This document shows positions 42,879 through 50,794 of a stretch of DNA of 64,000 nucleotides, one piece after another. Position 1 is the first letter of the stretch; each line of letters starts with the position of its first letter. Position numbers and translations under genes: made by a program. The notes beneath the pieces are model-generated. The model was not told the origin of the DNA. It was given only the letters and a program-made list of their open reading frames with translations, and ran no database searches. Source of the stretch: Umezawaea tangerina (GTDB lineage: Bacteria > Actinomycetota > Actinomycetes > Mycobacteriales > Pseudonocardiaceae); assembly GCF_003002815.1 (NCBI RefSeq), contig NZ_PVTF01000007.1, positions 434,001-498,000 of the forward strand, given 5' to 3'.

Positions 42879-43140
42879 TCTGGCTTCGCCAGACATCAGG
42901 CTGCGCCTGACTCGGGCATCGGACTTCGTCCGACAAGGCGGTGGGGCGCTCCGCGCCGGATGCGCGGGGCCGGGCTTCGCCCATCGGGGGGATCCTCGGC
43001 TGCGCCGTCGGACGAGGCATCGGCTGGCGCCGACAAAGCGGTGGGGCGCTCCGCGCCGGATGCGTGCTGGCGGGCTGCGCCCATCGTGGGGGCCTCGGCT
43101 GCGCCGTCGGGCAGGGCAGCGGCTGGCGCCGTTGGACGGG
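42879..43140. repeat. Array of mini-hairpins in about 2.5 copies of a 100-bp repeat
   Basis: Short palindromes follow one another: TCTGGC-TTC-GCCAGA (42879), TCAGGC-TGC-GCCTGA (42896), TCGGAC-TTC-GTCCGA (42919), GGCGC-TCC-GCGCC (42945), GGGC-TTC-GCCC (42972) and more. From 42932 the whole block repeats with a period of about 100 bp (second copy from 43032) and then decays. It lies downstream of the IclR stop and upstream of the operon. No coding potential with a credible start is present. Confidence 0.75.
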
Positions 43141-43189
43141 GCCCAAGTGGCTTCGTGCCGGATGGGTGGTGGCGGGTTTTGTGCTCTTG

Positions 43190-43990
43190 TCAGGCGTCGC
43201 GGCCGCGGTAGCCGAGGCCGGTGGAGACGGCGGCGGCGGCTTCGGTGATGAGGGTGCCGTATTCGGCGATCTTGTCGTCGCTGATCCTGGCGACGGGGCC
43301 GCAGATGGAGAGGGAGCCGTAGACGCGGCCGGTCGCGTCGAAGACGGGGGCGGCTACGGAGCCGGCATCCACCTGGCGTTCGCCGCGGCTGACGGTGTAG
43401 CCGCGTCTGCGGATGCGGGAGAGCTCGGCGACGAGTTCCTCGCGGCTGGTGATCGAGACAGCGGTGAGGGTGCGGTCCAGGTAGGCGTCGATCTCGTCGG
43501 GGGTGAGGGAGGCGAGGATGGCTTTGGAGGAGCCGCCGACGTGGAGGGGGAAGAGGTGGCCGAGTTGGACGGCCATCCTGATCTCCTGGGGGGACAGCAC
43601 CTGGGCGAGGTACATGCGCTGGTCGCCGTAGCGGGCCGACAGGGTCGCGGTCTCGGAGGTGCGGGCGACCAGGCGTTCCATGTGCGGCTGGGCGACCTTG
43701 GGGACCTCCAGGCGGGCAAGGGCGGCGAGGCCGACGCTGACGGCGCCGGGGCCGAGGCGGTAGCGGCGGGTCTTCTCGTCGACGACGAAGAAGCCGGTGG
43801 CGACCAGGGTGCGCACGACCCGGTGGACCACGGTCTTGCTCATGCCGAGGGTGCGGGCGAGCTCCGAGACGCCGACGTCGGGTTCGGGGGACTCGGCCAC
43901 CGCGAAGACGACCTGCAGCGCGCGGGCGATGCCGCTGCTGGTCTCGCCCTCCTCGGGCTCCGTCGTGAGGGCGCCCGGTCCGCTGCTCAC
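43190..43990 (-). CDS. IclR-family transcriptional regulator
   Basis: A 266-residue regulator. The winged helix is at about residues 24-80 (VSELARTLGMSKTVVHRVVRTLVATGFF), and the effector domain follows, with ERQVDAGSVAAPVFDATGRVYGSLSI near the end. AAGGGG lies before the GTG start. It is transcribed toward the long operon, 645 bp away from the operon's first promoter site, and is the obvious candidate controller of the 17-bp sites there. IclR proteins commonly regulate catabolism of aromatic acids, allantoin and similar compounds. Confidence 0.92.
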   Translation of the reverse strand: MSSGPGALTTEPEEGETSSGIARALQVVFAVAESPEPDVGVSELARTLGMSKTVVHRVVRTLVATGFFVVDEKTRRYRLGPGAVSVGLAALARLEVPKVAQPHMERLVARTSETATLSARYGDQRMYLAQVLSPQEIRMAVQLGHLFPLHVGGSSKAILASLTPDEIDAYLDRTLTAVSITSREELVAELSRIRRRGYTVSRGERQVDAGSVAAPVFDATGRVYGSLSICGPVARISDDKIAEYGTLITEAAAAVSTGLGYRGRDA

Positions 43991-44057
43991 CGCTCACCCC
44001 TTCGCCGCGCCGAATCCCTGGACGCGGATTGTAGGTGATCACCCGCGTCGACGTGGC

Positions 44058-44085
44058 CCTGGTCACCGGGAAGGTCGTGACCAGG
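44058..44085. promoter_or_regulatory. Perfect 9-bp-arm operator between IclR and SDR genes
   Basis: CCTGGTCAC-N10-GTGACCAGG is a perfect dyad in the divergent gap, ending 16 bp before the SDR ATG and about 70 bp upstream of the IclR start. It differs from the 17-bp motif at the operon promoters. It may be a site for another regulator or for IclR autoregulation. Confidence 0.55.
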
Positions 44086-44101
44086 CGTGTTAGAAACGGA
44101 C

Positions 44102-44764
44102 ATGACCCACACAGCACTTGTCGTCGGCGGCGCGGGCGGCATCGGCGCCGCGTGCGCGGACTGGTTCCGCCGCGCGGGCGGCGACGTCGTCGCCCTGGAC
44201 CGCTCGCTCGGCCACGACGCCGCCGACCCTGACTCCGTGGCGGCGGTGCTCGCCGACGTGCCGAGGCTGGACGCCGTGGTGCACGCCGCGGGATCGGTGG
44301 GGCACGGCGGCATCGAGGACCTCGACCTTGACCAGTGGCGGCGGGTGCTCGACGACAACCTGACCTCGGCGGTCGTGGTCGCGAAGCTCGCGCTGCCGCT
44401 GCTCGTGGACGGCGGATCCGTGGTCCTGTTCAGCTCGGTCAACGGCAGGCACGGCGGGAACCGGCTGTCGGGACCCGCCTACGCGGTCGCCAAGGCGGGG
44501 GTGATCGGGCTGACCCGGCACCTGGCCAAGGACCAGGCGCGGCGACGGGTCAGGGTGAACTGCGTGGCGCCGGGACCGGTGGCGACCCCGATGATCGACC
44601 GCCTCGCGGACGACGAGATGGCGGCGCTGCGGGCGACGATCCCGTTGGACCGGATCACCTCGCCCGTCGAGATCGCCGAGACGGTCGGGTGGCTGTGCTC
44701 GCCCGGCGCGGCGTCGATCACCGGTGCTGTGATCGACGTGAACGGCGGCATGTGGATGGGCTGA
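44102..44764 (+). CDS. Short-chain dehydrogenase/reductase
   Basis: A 220-residue SDR. The cofactor motif is VVGGAGGIGAAC, the catalytic Ser is in VLFSSVNGRHGG, and the YxxxK motif is in GPAYAVAKAGVIGLT. The segment NCVAPGPVATPMID and the C-terminal GAVIDVNGGMWMG are typical. It should oxidise a hydroxyl or reduce a keto group with NAD(P). An in-frame GTG five codons earlier is possible but overlaps the region just after the dyad. It is divergent from the IclR gene and may belong to the same regulon. Confidence 0.87.
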   Translation: MTHTALVVGGAGGIGAACADWFRRAGGDVVALDRSLGHDAADPDSVAAVLADVPRLDAVVHAAGSVGHGGIEDLDLDQWRRVLDDNLTSAVVVAKLALPLLVDGGSVVLFSSVNGRHGGNRLSGPAYAVAKAGVIGLTRHLAKDQARRRVRVNCVAPGPVATPMIDRLADDEMAALRATIPLDRITSPVEIAETVGWLCSPGAASITGAVIDVNGGMWMG

Positions 44765-44779
44765 GGTCCACCGCGCGGG

Positions 44780-45289
44780 TCACCGGCCGAGGATGACCAG
44801 GGGGTCGCCGGTGAACCAGGCGCACTCGATGCGGACCTCGTGGATCCGCCAGAGGTCGTCGACGTGGCGGAGCGTGGCGGCGTAGTGGTTCTTGAGCAGG
44901 GCGTGGCGGGTGTGGTCGCCGGTCGGCAGGTGCTGCGCCTCGACGAGGGCGGTGAGGTGGGCTGTGTCGCCGTCGACGTGGATCCGGGGGTTCCCGAAGG
45001 CGTGCGTGGTGTCCAGGCGGGTCGCGGGGTCCATGATGATCGAGGTGATCATGTCGCGGCCGCGCATGAGCGGTACGTCGATGCCGCAGGTCGCGGCCGC
45101 CGGGCGGAAGTCGAGGACGGCGTCCTCGGTGGAGGCGGACTCGAACAGCGCGACGGCGCCGGGGTCGTAGCGGCGGTCCTGGGCCAGCCCGAAGCGCAGC
45201 AGGGCGTCGAAGACCGCGGTGGCGTCGCCCGCCCGCCGGTCGGTGAGCTCGCGGAGCGGTCCGGTGTGTCGGCGCGGTCGGTGCGGCAC
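44780..45289 (-). CDS. SnoaL-like/NTF2-fold protein, start uncertain
   Basis: The fold is recognisable from AVFDALLRFGLAQDRRYD through AVALFESASTEDAVLDFRP to IHEVRIECAWFTGDPLVILG, as in small NTF2-like enzymes. No good start codon precedes the conserved part. GTG at 45289 is the first usable one and gives 169 residues with an arginine-rich leader that overlaps the opposite-strand MerR gene. The gene and MerR collide head to head with no promoter space, which suggests a small deletion or an indel. Confidence 0.6.
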   Translation of the reverse strand: MPHRPRRHTGPLRELTDRRAGDATAVFDALLRFGLAQDRRYDPGAVALFESASTEDAVLDFRPAAATCGIDVPLMRGRDMITSIIMDPATRLDTTHAFGNPRIHVDGDTAHLTALVEAQHLPTGDHTRHALLKNHYAATLRHVDDLWRIHEVRIECAWFTGDPLVILGR

Positions 45290-45652
45290 TACGACCGGGC
45301 GGGGCTGCTGGACTCGACGCGGTGCGCGAACGGCTACCGCGACTTCGCCGAGTCGGACGTCGAGTGGGTGCGGGTGGTCAAGCGCCTGCTGTCCTCCGGG
45401 CTGACCGTGGACGACGTCGTGGTCCTGCGCCCGTGCCTGACCGCCGACGGTGAGCTCGACGGGTGCCCGCGGTCCCGCGAGATCCTCGCCGCGCACATCG
45501 ACCGGCTGCGGAGCTCGATCGCCAGGGACCGGCGGACGTTGAACCTGCTGCGCGAGCGGCAGGGCAACATGGCACCGCCCGGCGGCGCGGGCTGGCAAGT
45601 CCTCTGTGGACTCGGTCCGACGGGCGGGCCGCCGGCTAAGGTGTCCGGATGA
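45239..45652 (+). CDS. MerR-family regulator lacking an in-frame start
   Basis: The reading frame carries a MerR helix-turn-helix VGELAERSGVSARSVRHYDRAGLL, a dimerisation helix and the LRPCL...GCP pair of cysteines. No ATG, GTG or TTG lies just upstream in this frame. GTG at 45266 would cut off the first helix. GTG at 45219 fits only if one base is missing near 45231-45238, which would give MASPAR before VGEL. It is therefore either 5'-truncated or affected by an indel. The stop overlaps the next gene's ATG. Confidence 0.6.
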   Translation, partial: VGELAERSGVSARSVRHYDRAGLLDSTRCANGYRDFAESDVEWVRVVKRLLSSGLTVDDVVVLRPCLTADGELDGCPRSREILAAHIDRLRSSIARDRRTLNLLRERQGNMAPPGGAGWQVLCGLGPTGGPPAKVSG

Positions 45653-46272
45653 CGTCGCTGCCGAGCTGGTTCGACCCCGTGGCACCCGTTGTCGAGGCCT
45701 TGGCGCTGCTGCTGCACCCCCACGGCGAGATCGTGCTGCACGACCTGGAACGGGACCGCGTCCTGGCCGTCTGGAACGGCTCCTCGAACCGGCGGCCCGG
45801 CGACGACTCGCTGCTCTCCGAGCTCCCGGCGGGTGACGACGGCTCCGTCGCGCTGGGTCCGTACGAGCGGGTCACGATCGACGGCCGCCGGACCACGTCG
45901 GTGAGCGCGATCCTGTCCGACGCCGGCGGGACGCCGCGGGGAGTCCTGTGCGTCAACCTGGACCGCTCACCGGTCGACCAGGCGATCGCGGCGTTGGCCG
46001 CGCTCGCCCCTGTTCCTGCCGAGCCGCGGCCCGCGGTGCTGTTCGACCGCGACTGGCGCGAGCAGATCGCGCTGGTGGTGGACACCTGGTGCCGGGAGCG
46101 GCACCTGACGCGGGACGCGCTCACCCGTGAGCAGCGCCTGGCTGTCGTGCGGGAGCTGTGGGAGGCCGACCTGTTCGCCACCCGCGGTGCCACCCAGCAC
46201 GTCGCCACCGCGCTCAGGGTCTCGCGCGCGACCGTGTACACGCTGCTCAACGAGGCGAAGACCGCGTCTTGA
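45649..46272 (+). CDS. YheO/DauR-like regulator (PAS-like domain plus HTH)
   Basis: A 207-residue regulator with the YheO PAS-like domain at the N-terminus (FDPVAPVVEALALLLHPHGEIVLHDL and GVLCVNLDRSPVDQAI) and a C-terminal helix-turn-helix (ATQHVATALRVSRATVYTLL). DauR-type members control amino-acid and D-amino-acid catabolism. TAAGGT lies about 12 bp before the ATG and could be a -10 for a leaderless transcript. The next gene, a threonine-dehydratase-like enzyme, is the likely target. Confidence 0.82.
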   Translation: MTSLPSWFDPVAPVVEALALLLHPHGEIVLHDLERDRVLAVWNGSSNRRPGDDSLLSELPAGDDGSVALGPYERVTIDGRRTTSVSAILSDAGGTPRGVLCVNLDRSPVDQAIAALAALAPVPAEPRPAVLFDRDWREQIALVVDTWCRERHLTRDALTREQRLAVVRELWEADLFATRGATQHVATALRVSRATVYTLLNEAKTAS

Positions 46273-46334
46273 CGTTTCGTCCAGACTGGAAATAACATCC
46301 AGGTCGTCGGACTTAGCGTCGAGGGGTGACCACC

Positions 46335-47282
46335 ATGGCGAACCGCGTGCGGGTCCCCTCGACCGCAGACCTGGCTCTCGCCCGTGACGTGGTCCGGCGC
46401 CACCTCGTGCCCTCTCCCGTGATCCCGGCACCGGGGCTGGGCGACGCCGTCCTCAAGCTGGAGACGGTGCAGCCCACCGGGTCCTTCAAGGTCCGCGGCG
46501 CGCTCGTCGCGGCGAACGCGGTCGACGACGGCACGCGGGTCGTGACCGCGAGCGCGGGCAACCACGGGCTCGGCATGGCGTTCGCCGCCGCGGCGCTCGG
46601 CCGGGAGGTGACCGTGGTGGTGCCGGAGAACGCCTCGCGGGCGAAGGTCTCCGCCTTGCGGGCGTTCCCGGTGGAGGTGGTGCGGCACGGTGACGGCTAC
46701 GACGACGCCGAACGCCACGCGCTGGCGCTGGCCGCCGAGTCCGGCGTGTTCGTCTCGGCCTACAACGACGTCGACGTCATCGCCGGGCAGTCCACGATCG
46801 CCGGTGAGGTCGCCGCGCAGGTGGCGGGCCCGGTGACGCTGGTGTGCGGTGTCGGGGGTGGTGGGCTGTGCGCCGGGCTGTCCCTGTGGGCGGCGGACCG
46901 AGAGGACATGGCGGTGGTCGGCGTGGAGGCGGAGGCCTCGCGTGCCGTGTCGGCCGCGGTGCGGGCGGGCCGACGGGTGCCCGTGCCGGTCGGCGCGACC
47001 CTCGCGGACGGGCTGGCGGGCAACCTCGACGACCCGTGCGTCACGTTCGGCGTCATCGGCGCGCACGCCGAACGCCTGCTGGCAGTGAGCGAGGACGAGA
47101 TCCGGGCGGCCATGCGCTGGCTGTTCCGGCACCACGGTCTCGTGGTCGAGGGCTCGGGCGCCGTCGGGGTGGCCGCCGCGCTGGCGGGCAAGCTGGTGCC
47201 CGAGCCCGGCCGCACGACGGTGTTCGTCCTCACCGGGCGGAACGTCTCCGCGGACGTCTACCGGGACGTCCTCGGATCGTGA
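46335..47282 (+). CDS. Threonine/serine dehydratase-like PLP enzyme
   Basis: A 315-residue fold-type II PLP enzyme. The PLP Lys is in PTGSFKVRGAL (near 47), the substrate loop TASAGNHGLGMAFA follows, and the Gly-rich phosphate loop is VCGVGGGGLCAGL. The C-terminus has VVEGSGAVGVAAAL and VFVLTGRNVS. It should deaminate a beta-hydroxy amino acid to a 2-oxo acid; racemase activity is also possible in this family. It has no ACT regulatory domain, so a catabolic role is favoured. GAGGGG lies about eight bases before this ATG. Confidence 0.88.
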   Translation: MANRVRVPSTADLALARDVVRRHLVPSPVIPAPGLGDAVLKLETVQPTGSFKVRGALVAANAVDDGTRVVTASAGNHGLGMAFAAAALGREVTVVVPENASRAKVSALRAFPVEVVRHGDGYDDAERHALALAAESGVFVSAYNDVDVIAGQSTIAGEVAAQVAGPVTLVCGVGGGGLCAGLSLWAADREDMAVVGVEAEASRAVSAAVRAGRRVPVPVGATLADGLAGNLDDPCVTFGVIGAHAERLLAVSEDEIRAAMRWLFRHHGLVVEGSGAVGVAAALAGKLVPEPGRTTVFVLTGRNVSADVYRDVLGS

Positions 47283-47570
47283 GGGGCGCGCCGAGAGCGC
47301 GTTCCCGCGTGGAACTCCTTGGTGGGCAACGAAGTCGTCATCCCCTTGCCGTCGCCGCGGATCCGGACGGCGCGCTGGTCGGCCGGAAGTCGCGCAGCGG
47401 TCCCGTTCCAGCCGCGCGCCCGTGTCGAGTTCTTTGTCCCCCAAGAGAGCTACCCGAAGTGTCCACGCCGAGGGGACGTGCCGGGGGTCGGTCGCTCGTT
47501 AGCTTCGTCCGCACCACAACAGCGGCGGATCGACGGGGTCCGGCCAGGTCGGAAAGCGGGGCGCAGGACG

Positions 47571-49184
47571 ATGAAGACGACACGCGGCAGGGGAGAACCC
47601 GGTCTCCTCCGGAGCTCGGGGTTCGCCGCGGTGGCGGTGGCGGTGGCGCTGGTCGGAACCGGGGTGGCGGGCTGCTCCGACTCGGACGACGAGGACTCGC
47701 CGCGCCCGGCGGGGAGCTCCGCCGCGGCCACCACGTCCGGGTCGACCGCGCAGGCCATCACCTGGGGGCAGTGCCCGCCCGTGGTCGACGGCGCCACCCG
47801 CGACCCCCGCCTGACCTGCGGCAAGGTCACCGTCCCGCTGGACTACCAGAACGAGGGCGGTCCGACGATCGAGGTGGCGGTGTCCAAGCTCCCCACCGCC
47901 AAGCAGGGCTCGCGGCACGGCGTCATGCTGATGAACCCCGGCGGCCCCGCCGACTCCGGCCTCGACATGCCCGGCAAGCTCGCGAGCAGCCTGCCCGCGT
48001 CGGTGCTCGACGGCTTCGACCTGATCGGCTTCGACCCCCGCGGCGTGTTCAACAGCACCCCGCAGAGCTGCGGGCTCAAGGACACCAACGTGTTCTCGCT
48101 GTTCCCCTACCCGGCGGCGGACGGTTCCATCGACGGCAACGTCGCGTACGGCCGCGCCGCGGCGGAGCAGTGCAAGACCAAGATCGACACGCTCCGGCAC
48201 TTCACCACCGCCAACACCGCGCGGGACATGGACCGCATCCGGCAGGCGCTCGGCGAGGAGAAGATCTCCTACTGGGGCCAGTCCTACGGCACCTACCTGG
48301 GCTCGGTGTACCTCGGCCTGTTCGGGGACCGGACCGACCGGGTCGTGCTGGAGGGCAACGTCGACCCCACCAAGGTCTGGGCCCAGTCGCCGGGCCTGTG
48401 GGGCAAGGGCATGGCCGAACGCTTCCCCGACGCCGCCAAGGTCGCCGCGGGCGAGAACGCCGCCCTCGGCCTCGGCGCCACCGCCGACGAGGTCACCGCG
48501 ACCTACCTCGCGCTGACCGACCGCCTGGACCGCACACCCGCGCCGCTGGCGGGCACCCCGCTGTCGCTGTCCGGCGGGATGCTGCGCAGCGTCACCTACG
48601 GTCTGCTGCTGCACAACCAGAACCTCCCGGTGTTGGCCCAGTTCTGGAAGGCCTCGCTCGACCTGGCCGACGGCAAGCTCACCGAGGCCGACACCGCGGT
48701 GCTCCAGCAGGTCTTCGCCGACCAGCCCCCGGTCGCGGGCATCCCCGCGGACAACAAGTCCACCATGTTCCTGGCGATCACCTGCGGTGACGCCGAGTGG
48801 CCGCACGAGGTCAAGGACTACGCCGACCGCATCGCCGCCGACCGCAAGGAGTGGCCGCTCACCGCGGGCATGCCCGTCAACATCACGGCCTGCGCCTTCT
48901 GGCAGGCACCCGTCGAACGCCCGGTCGTGGTGTCCGACAAGGGACCGCGCAACGTGCTGGTCCTGCAGAACCGGCGCGACAACGCGACCCCGTGGGACTC
49001 GGGGCTCGGACTGCGCAAGGCGCTCGGCGGTCGCGCGGCCTTCGTCGGTGTCGACAACGGCGGCCACTACGTCTACGACGAGGGGTCCGACTGCGCGGAC
49101 AAGGCCACTGTGGACTTCCTCGTGGCGGGAACGCTGCCGGACAAGGACGTCGACTGCGCGGACGCGAAGCCGAAGCTGAAGTAA
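47571..49184 (+). CDS. Secreted alpha/beta-hydrolase, tripeptidyl aminopeptidase-like lipoprotein
   Basis: A 537-residue exported serine hydrolase. The signal ends in the lipobox VAGC (Cys about residue 30), followed by a Ser/Thr-rich linker. The oxyanion part is MNPGGPADSG, the nucleophile elbow YWGQSYGTYLG, the acid is in NRRDNATPWDSG, and the His in DNGGHYVYD. Streptomyces relatives (Tap/SlpD/E type) remove short peptides from protein N-termini. It acts on the outer face of the membrane. A strong double hairpin follows. Confidence 0.87.
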   Translation: MKTTRGRGEPGLLRSSGFAAVAVAVALVGTGVAGCSDSDDEDSPRPAGSSAAATTSGSTAQAITWGQCPPVVDGATRDPRLTCGKVTVPLDYQNEGGPTIEVAVSKLPTAKQGSRHGVMLMNPGGPADSGLDMPGKLASSLPASVLDGFDLIGFDPRGVFNSTPQSCGLKDTNVFSLFPYPAADGSIDGNVAYGRAAAEQCKTKIDTLRHFTTANTARDMDRIRQALGEEKISYWGQSYGTYLGSVYLGLFGDRTDRVVLEGNVDPTKVWAQSPGLWGKGMAERFPDAAKVAAGENAALGLGATADEVTATYLALTDRLDRTPAPLAGTPLSLSGGMLRSVTYGLLLHNQNLPVLAQFWKASLDLADGKLTEADTAVLQQVFADQPPVAGIPADNKSTMFLAITCGDAEWPHEVKDYADRIAADRKEWPLTAGMPVNITACAFWQAPVERPVVVSDKGPRNVLVLQNRRDNATPWDSGLGLRKALGGRAAFVGVDNGGHYVYDEGSDCADKATVDFLVAGTLPDKDVDCADAKPKLK

Positions 49185-49193
49185 CCCCAGGAC

Positions 49194-49260
49194 GTCGACG
49201 CGGTCACCGACCGCGTCGACCGGGGTGCGGCGCGACGATCCGACCGTCGCGCCGCACCTC
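49194..49260 (+). terminator. Two tandem hairpins
   Basis: The first stem has perfect 11-bp arms GTCGACGCGGT/ACCGCGTCGAC with a 5-base loop. The second has 13-14-bp arms GTGCGGCGCGACG/CGTCGCGCCGCAC with a 7-base loop, followed by CTCTTC. Together they should end transcription of the lipoprotein hydrolase gene before the carboxylesterase. Confidence 0.75.
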
Positions 49261-49293
49261 TTCGCGGTGGAGGAGCGGTGGAGGAGCGGAGCA

Positions 49294-50787
49294 GTGGACG
49301 GCAGGTCGACGGGCCCCGTGGTGGAGGTCCGCGCCGGGGCGCTGGCGGGAAGGGTGCTGGACGGGGTGTCGTCGTTCCTCGGGATCCCCTACGCGGCGGC
49401 ACCGTTCGGTGCGAACCGGATGCGGCCGCCCCGGCCCGTGGAGCCCTGGTCGGGCGTCCGCGCGGCCACCGAGTACGGCCCGACCTCGCCGAAGGGCGAC
49501 CACCCGCCGCGGTTCCGGCCGTTGGTCCCGGAGGTCGTGATCCCCGGCGAGGAGTGCCTCAACCTCAACGTGTGGACCCCGGACCCGGACGCGTCCGGTC
49601 TGCCGGTGCTGGTGTGGGTGCACGGCGGGGCGTTCATGAACGGGTCGGGCTCGATGGGCGGGTACGACGGCACCGCGTTCGCCCGTGACGGCGTCGTGTG
49701 CGTGACGATCAACTACCGGCTGGCCGCCGACGGGTTCCTGTTCCTCGACGACGGGGTCGCGAACCTCGGCCTGCTCGACCAGGTCGCCGCCCTGCGTTGG
49801 GTCCAGGACAACATCTCCGCGTTCGGCGGCGACCCGTCACGGGTCACCCTCGCGGGCGAGTCCGCGGGCGCCACGAGCGTCGCCGCCCTGCTGTCGATGC
49901 CGTTGGCGGACGGCCTGTTCGCGCGGGCGATCATGCAGAGCGGTGTCGCCGCGGCCGTGCTCACACCGCGCCTGGGCGTCATGATGGGCGAGAGCCTGGC
50001 CGACGCGCTCGGTGTGGAGCCGACCCGCGAGGCGATCGCGGCCGTCCCGCTGGACAGGCTGGTGCGCACCGCGTCCGACCTCGTCACCGAGGTGCGGACC
50101 GCGCCGGACCCGGCCAGGTGGGGCGAGCTCGCGGTGGGCCTGCTGCCGTTCGCGCCGGTGGTGGACGGCGAGGTGCTGCCGCGGATGCCGGTGGAGGCGT
50201 TCGCCGACGGGCAGGGCGCGGGCGTACCGGTGCTGGTCGGGTCGAACCGCGACGAGGCGCGGCTGGTCCTGGTTCCCGGCGGTGGCATCGTCCTCGTCGA
50301 CGACGCCGCCCTCCTGAGCACCGCGGGCGCCTACGGGCTGGGCTCCGAGGCCGTCGCGGTCTACCGGGCCAACCGGCCGGGTGCGAGCCCCGGCGACGTG
50401 CTCGCCGCGATCCTCACCGACTGGTACTACGGCGTTCCCGCGCTCCGCCTGGCCGAGGCGCGGGCCGGGGCGACGACCTGGGTGTACCGGTTCGACCACC
50501 CCGAGCCCGAGGCCAACCACGGGCTCGGGGCCTGCCACGCGGTCGACCTCCCGTTCGTGTTCGACACGATCGCCCGCGAGGACTTCCGCCCGCTCATCGG
50601 CGACACGCCGTCGCAGGCCGTGGCCGACACCCTGCACGGCACGTGGGTCACGTTCATCACCGACGGCGACCCCGGTTGGGCGCCCTACACACCCCACACC
50701 CGCACCACCGCCCTGCTGACCGACGAGGTCCAGGTGGTCCACGACCTGGCCCGCGGCGAACGCCTGCTGTGGGACGGGATCCGCTAG
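49294..50787 (+). CDS. Type B carboxylesterase
   Basis: A 497-residue esterase/lipase of the para-nitrobenzyl-esterase type. It has FLGIPYAAAPFG at the start, ECLNLNVWTPD, the oxyanion WVHGGAFMNGSG, the nucleophile VTLAGESAGATS (near 195), an acidic residue in VGSNRDEARL and the His in GACHAVDLPFVF. There is no signal peptide, so it is cytoplasmic. The frame is open further upstream, but GAGGAG seven bases before this GTG sets the start; the earlier codons fall in the terminator. Confidence 0.87.
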   Translation: MDGRSTGPVVEVRAGALAGRVLDGVSSFLGIPYAAAPFGANRMRPPRPVEPWSGVRAATEYGPTSPKGDHPPRFRPLVPEVVIPGEECLNLNVWTPDPDASGLPVLVWVHGGAFMNGSGSMGGYDGTAFARDGVVCVTINYRLAADGFLFLDDGVANLGLLDQVAALRWVQDNISAFGGDPSRVTLAGESAGATSVAALLSMPLADGLFARAIMQSGVAAAVLTPRLGVMMGESLADALGVEPTREAIAAVPLDRLVRTASDLVTEVRTAPDPARWGELAVGLLPFAPVVDGEVLPRMPVEAFADGQGAGVPVLVGSNRDEARLVLVPGGGIVLVDDAALLSTAGAYGLGSEAVAVYRANRPGASPGDVLAAILTDWYYGVPALRLAEARAGATTWVYRFDHPEPEANHGLGACHAVDLPFVFDTIAREDFRPLIGDTPSQAVADTLHGTWVTFITDGDPGWAPYTPHTRTTALLTDEVQVVHDLARGERLLWDGIR

Positions 50788-50794
50788 CCGGACG

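Noticed and set aside
42879-43140. CRISPR array
   Set aside because: Repeats are contiguous with a 100-bp period and no unique spacers, and no cas gene is nearby.
42807-44117. A 436-codon minus-strand frame covering the IclR gene and the hairpin array
   Set aside because: It is Arg/Pro-rich with no domain, and the IclR frame over the same DNA is clearly the real gene. The repeats at 42879-43140 only look coding because they are GC-rich.
47283-47570. A leader gene before the secreted hydrolase
   Set aside because: The frame is open from 47319, but the residues are low in hydrophobic pattern and the real protein starts with a lipoprotein signal at 47571.
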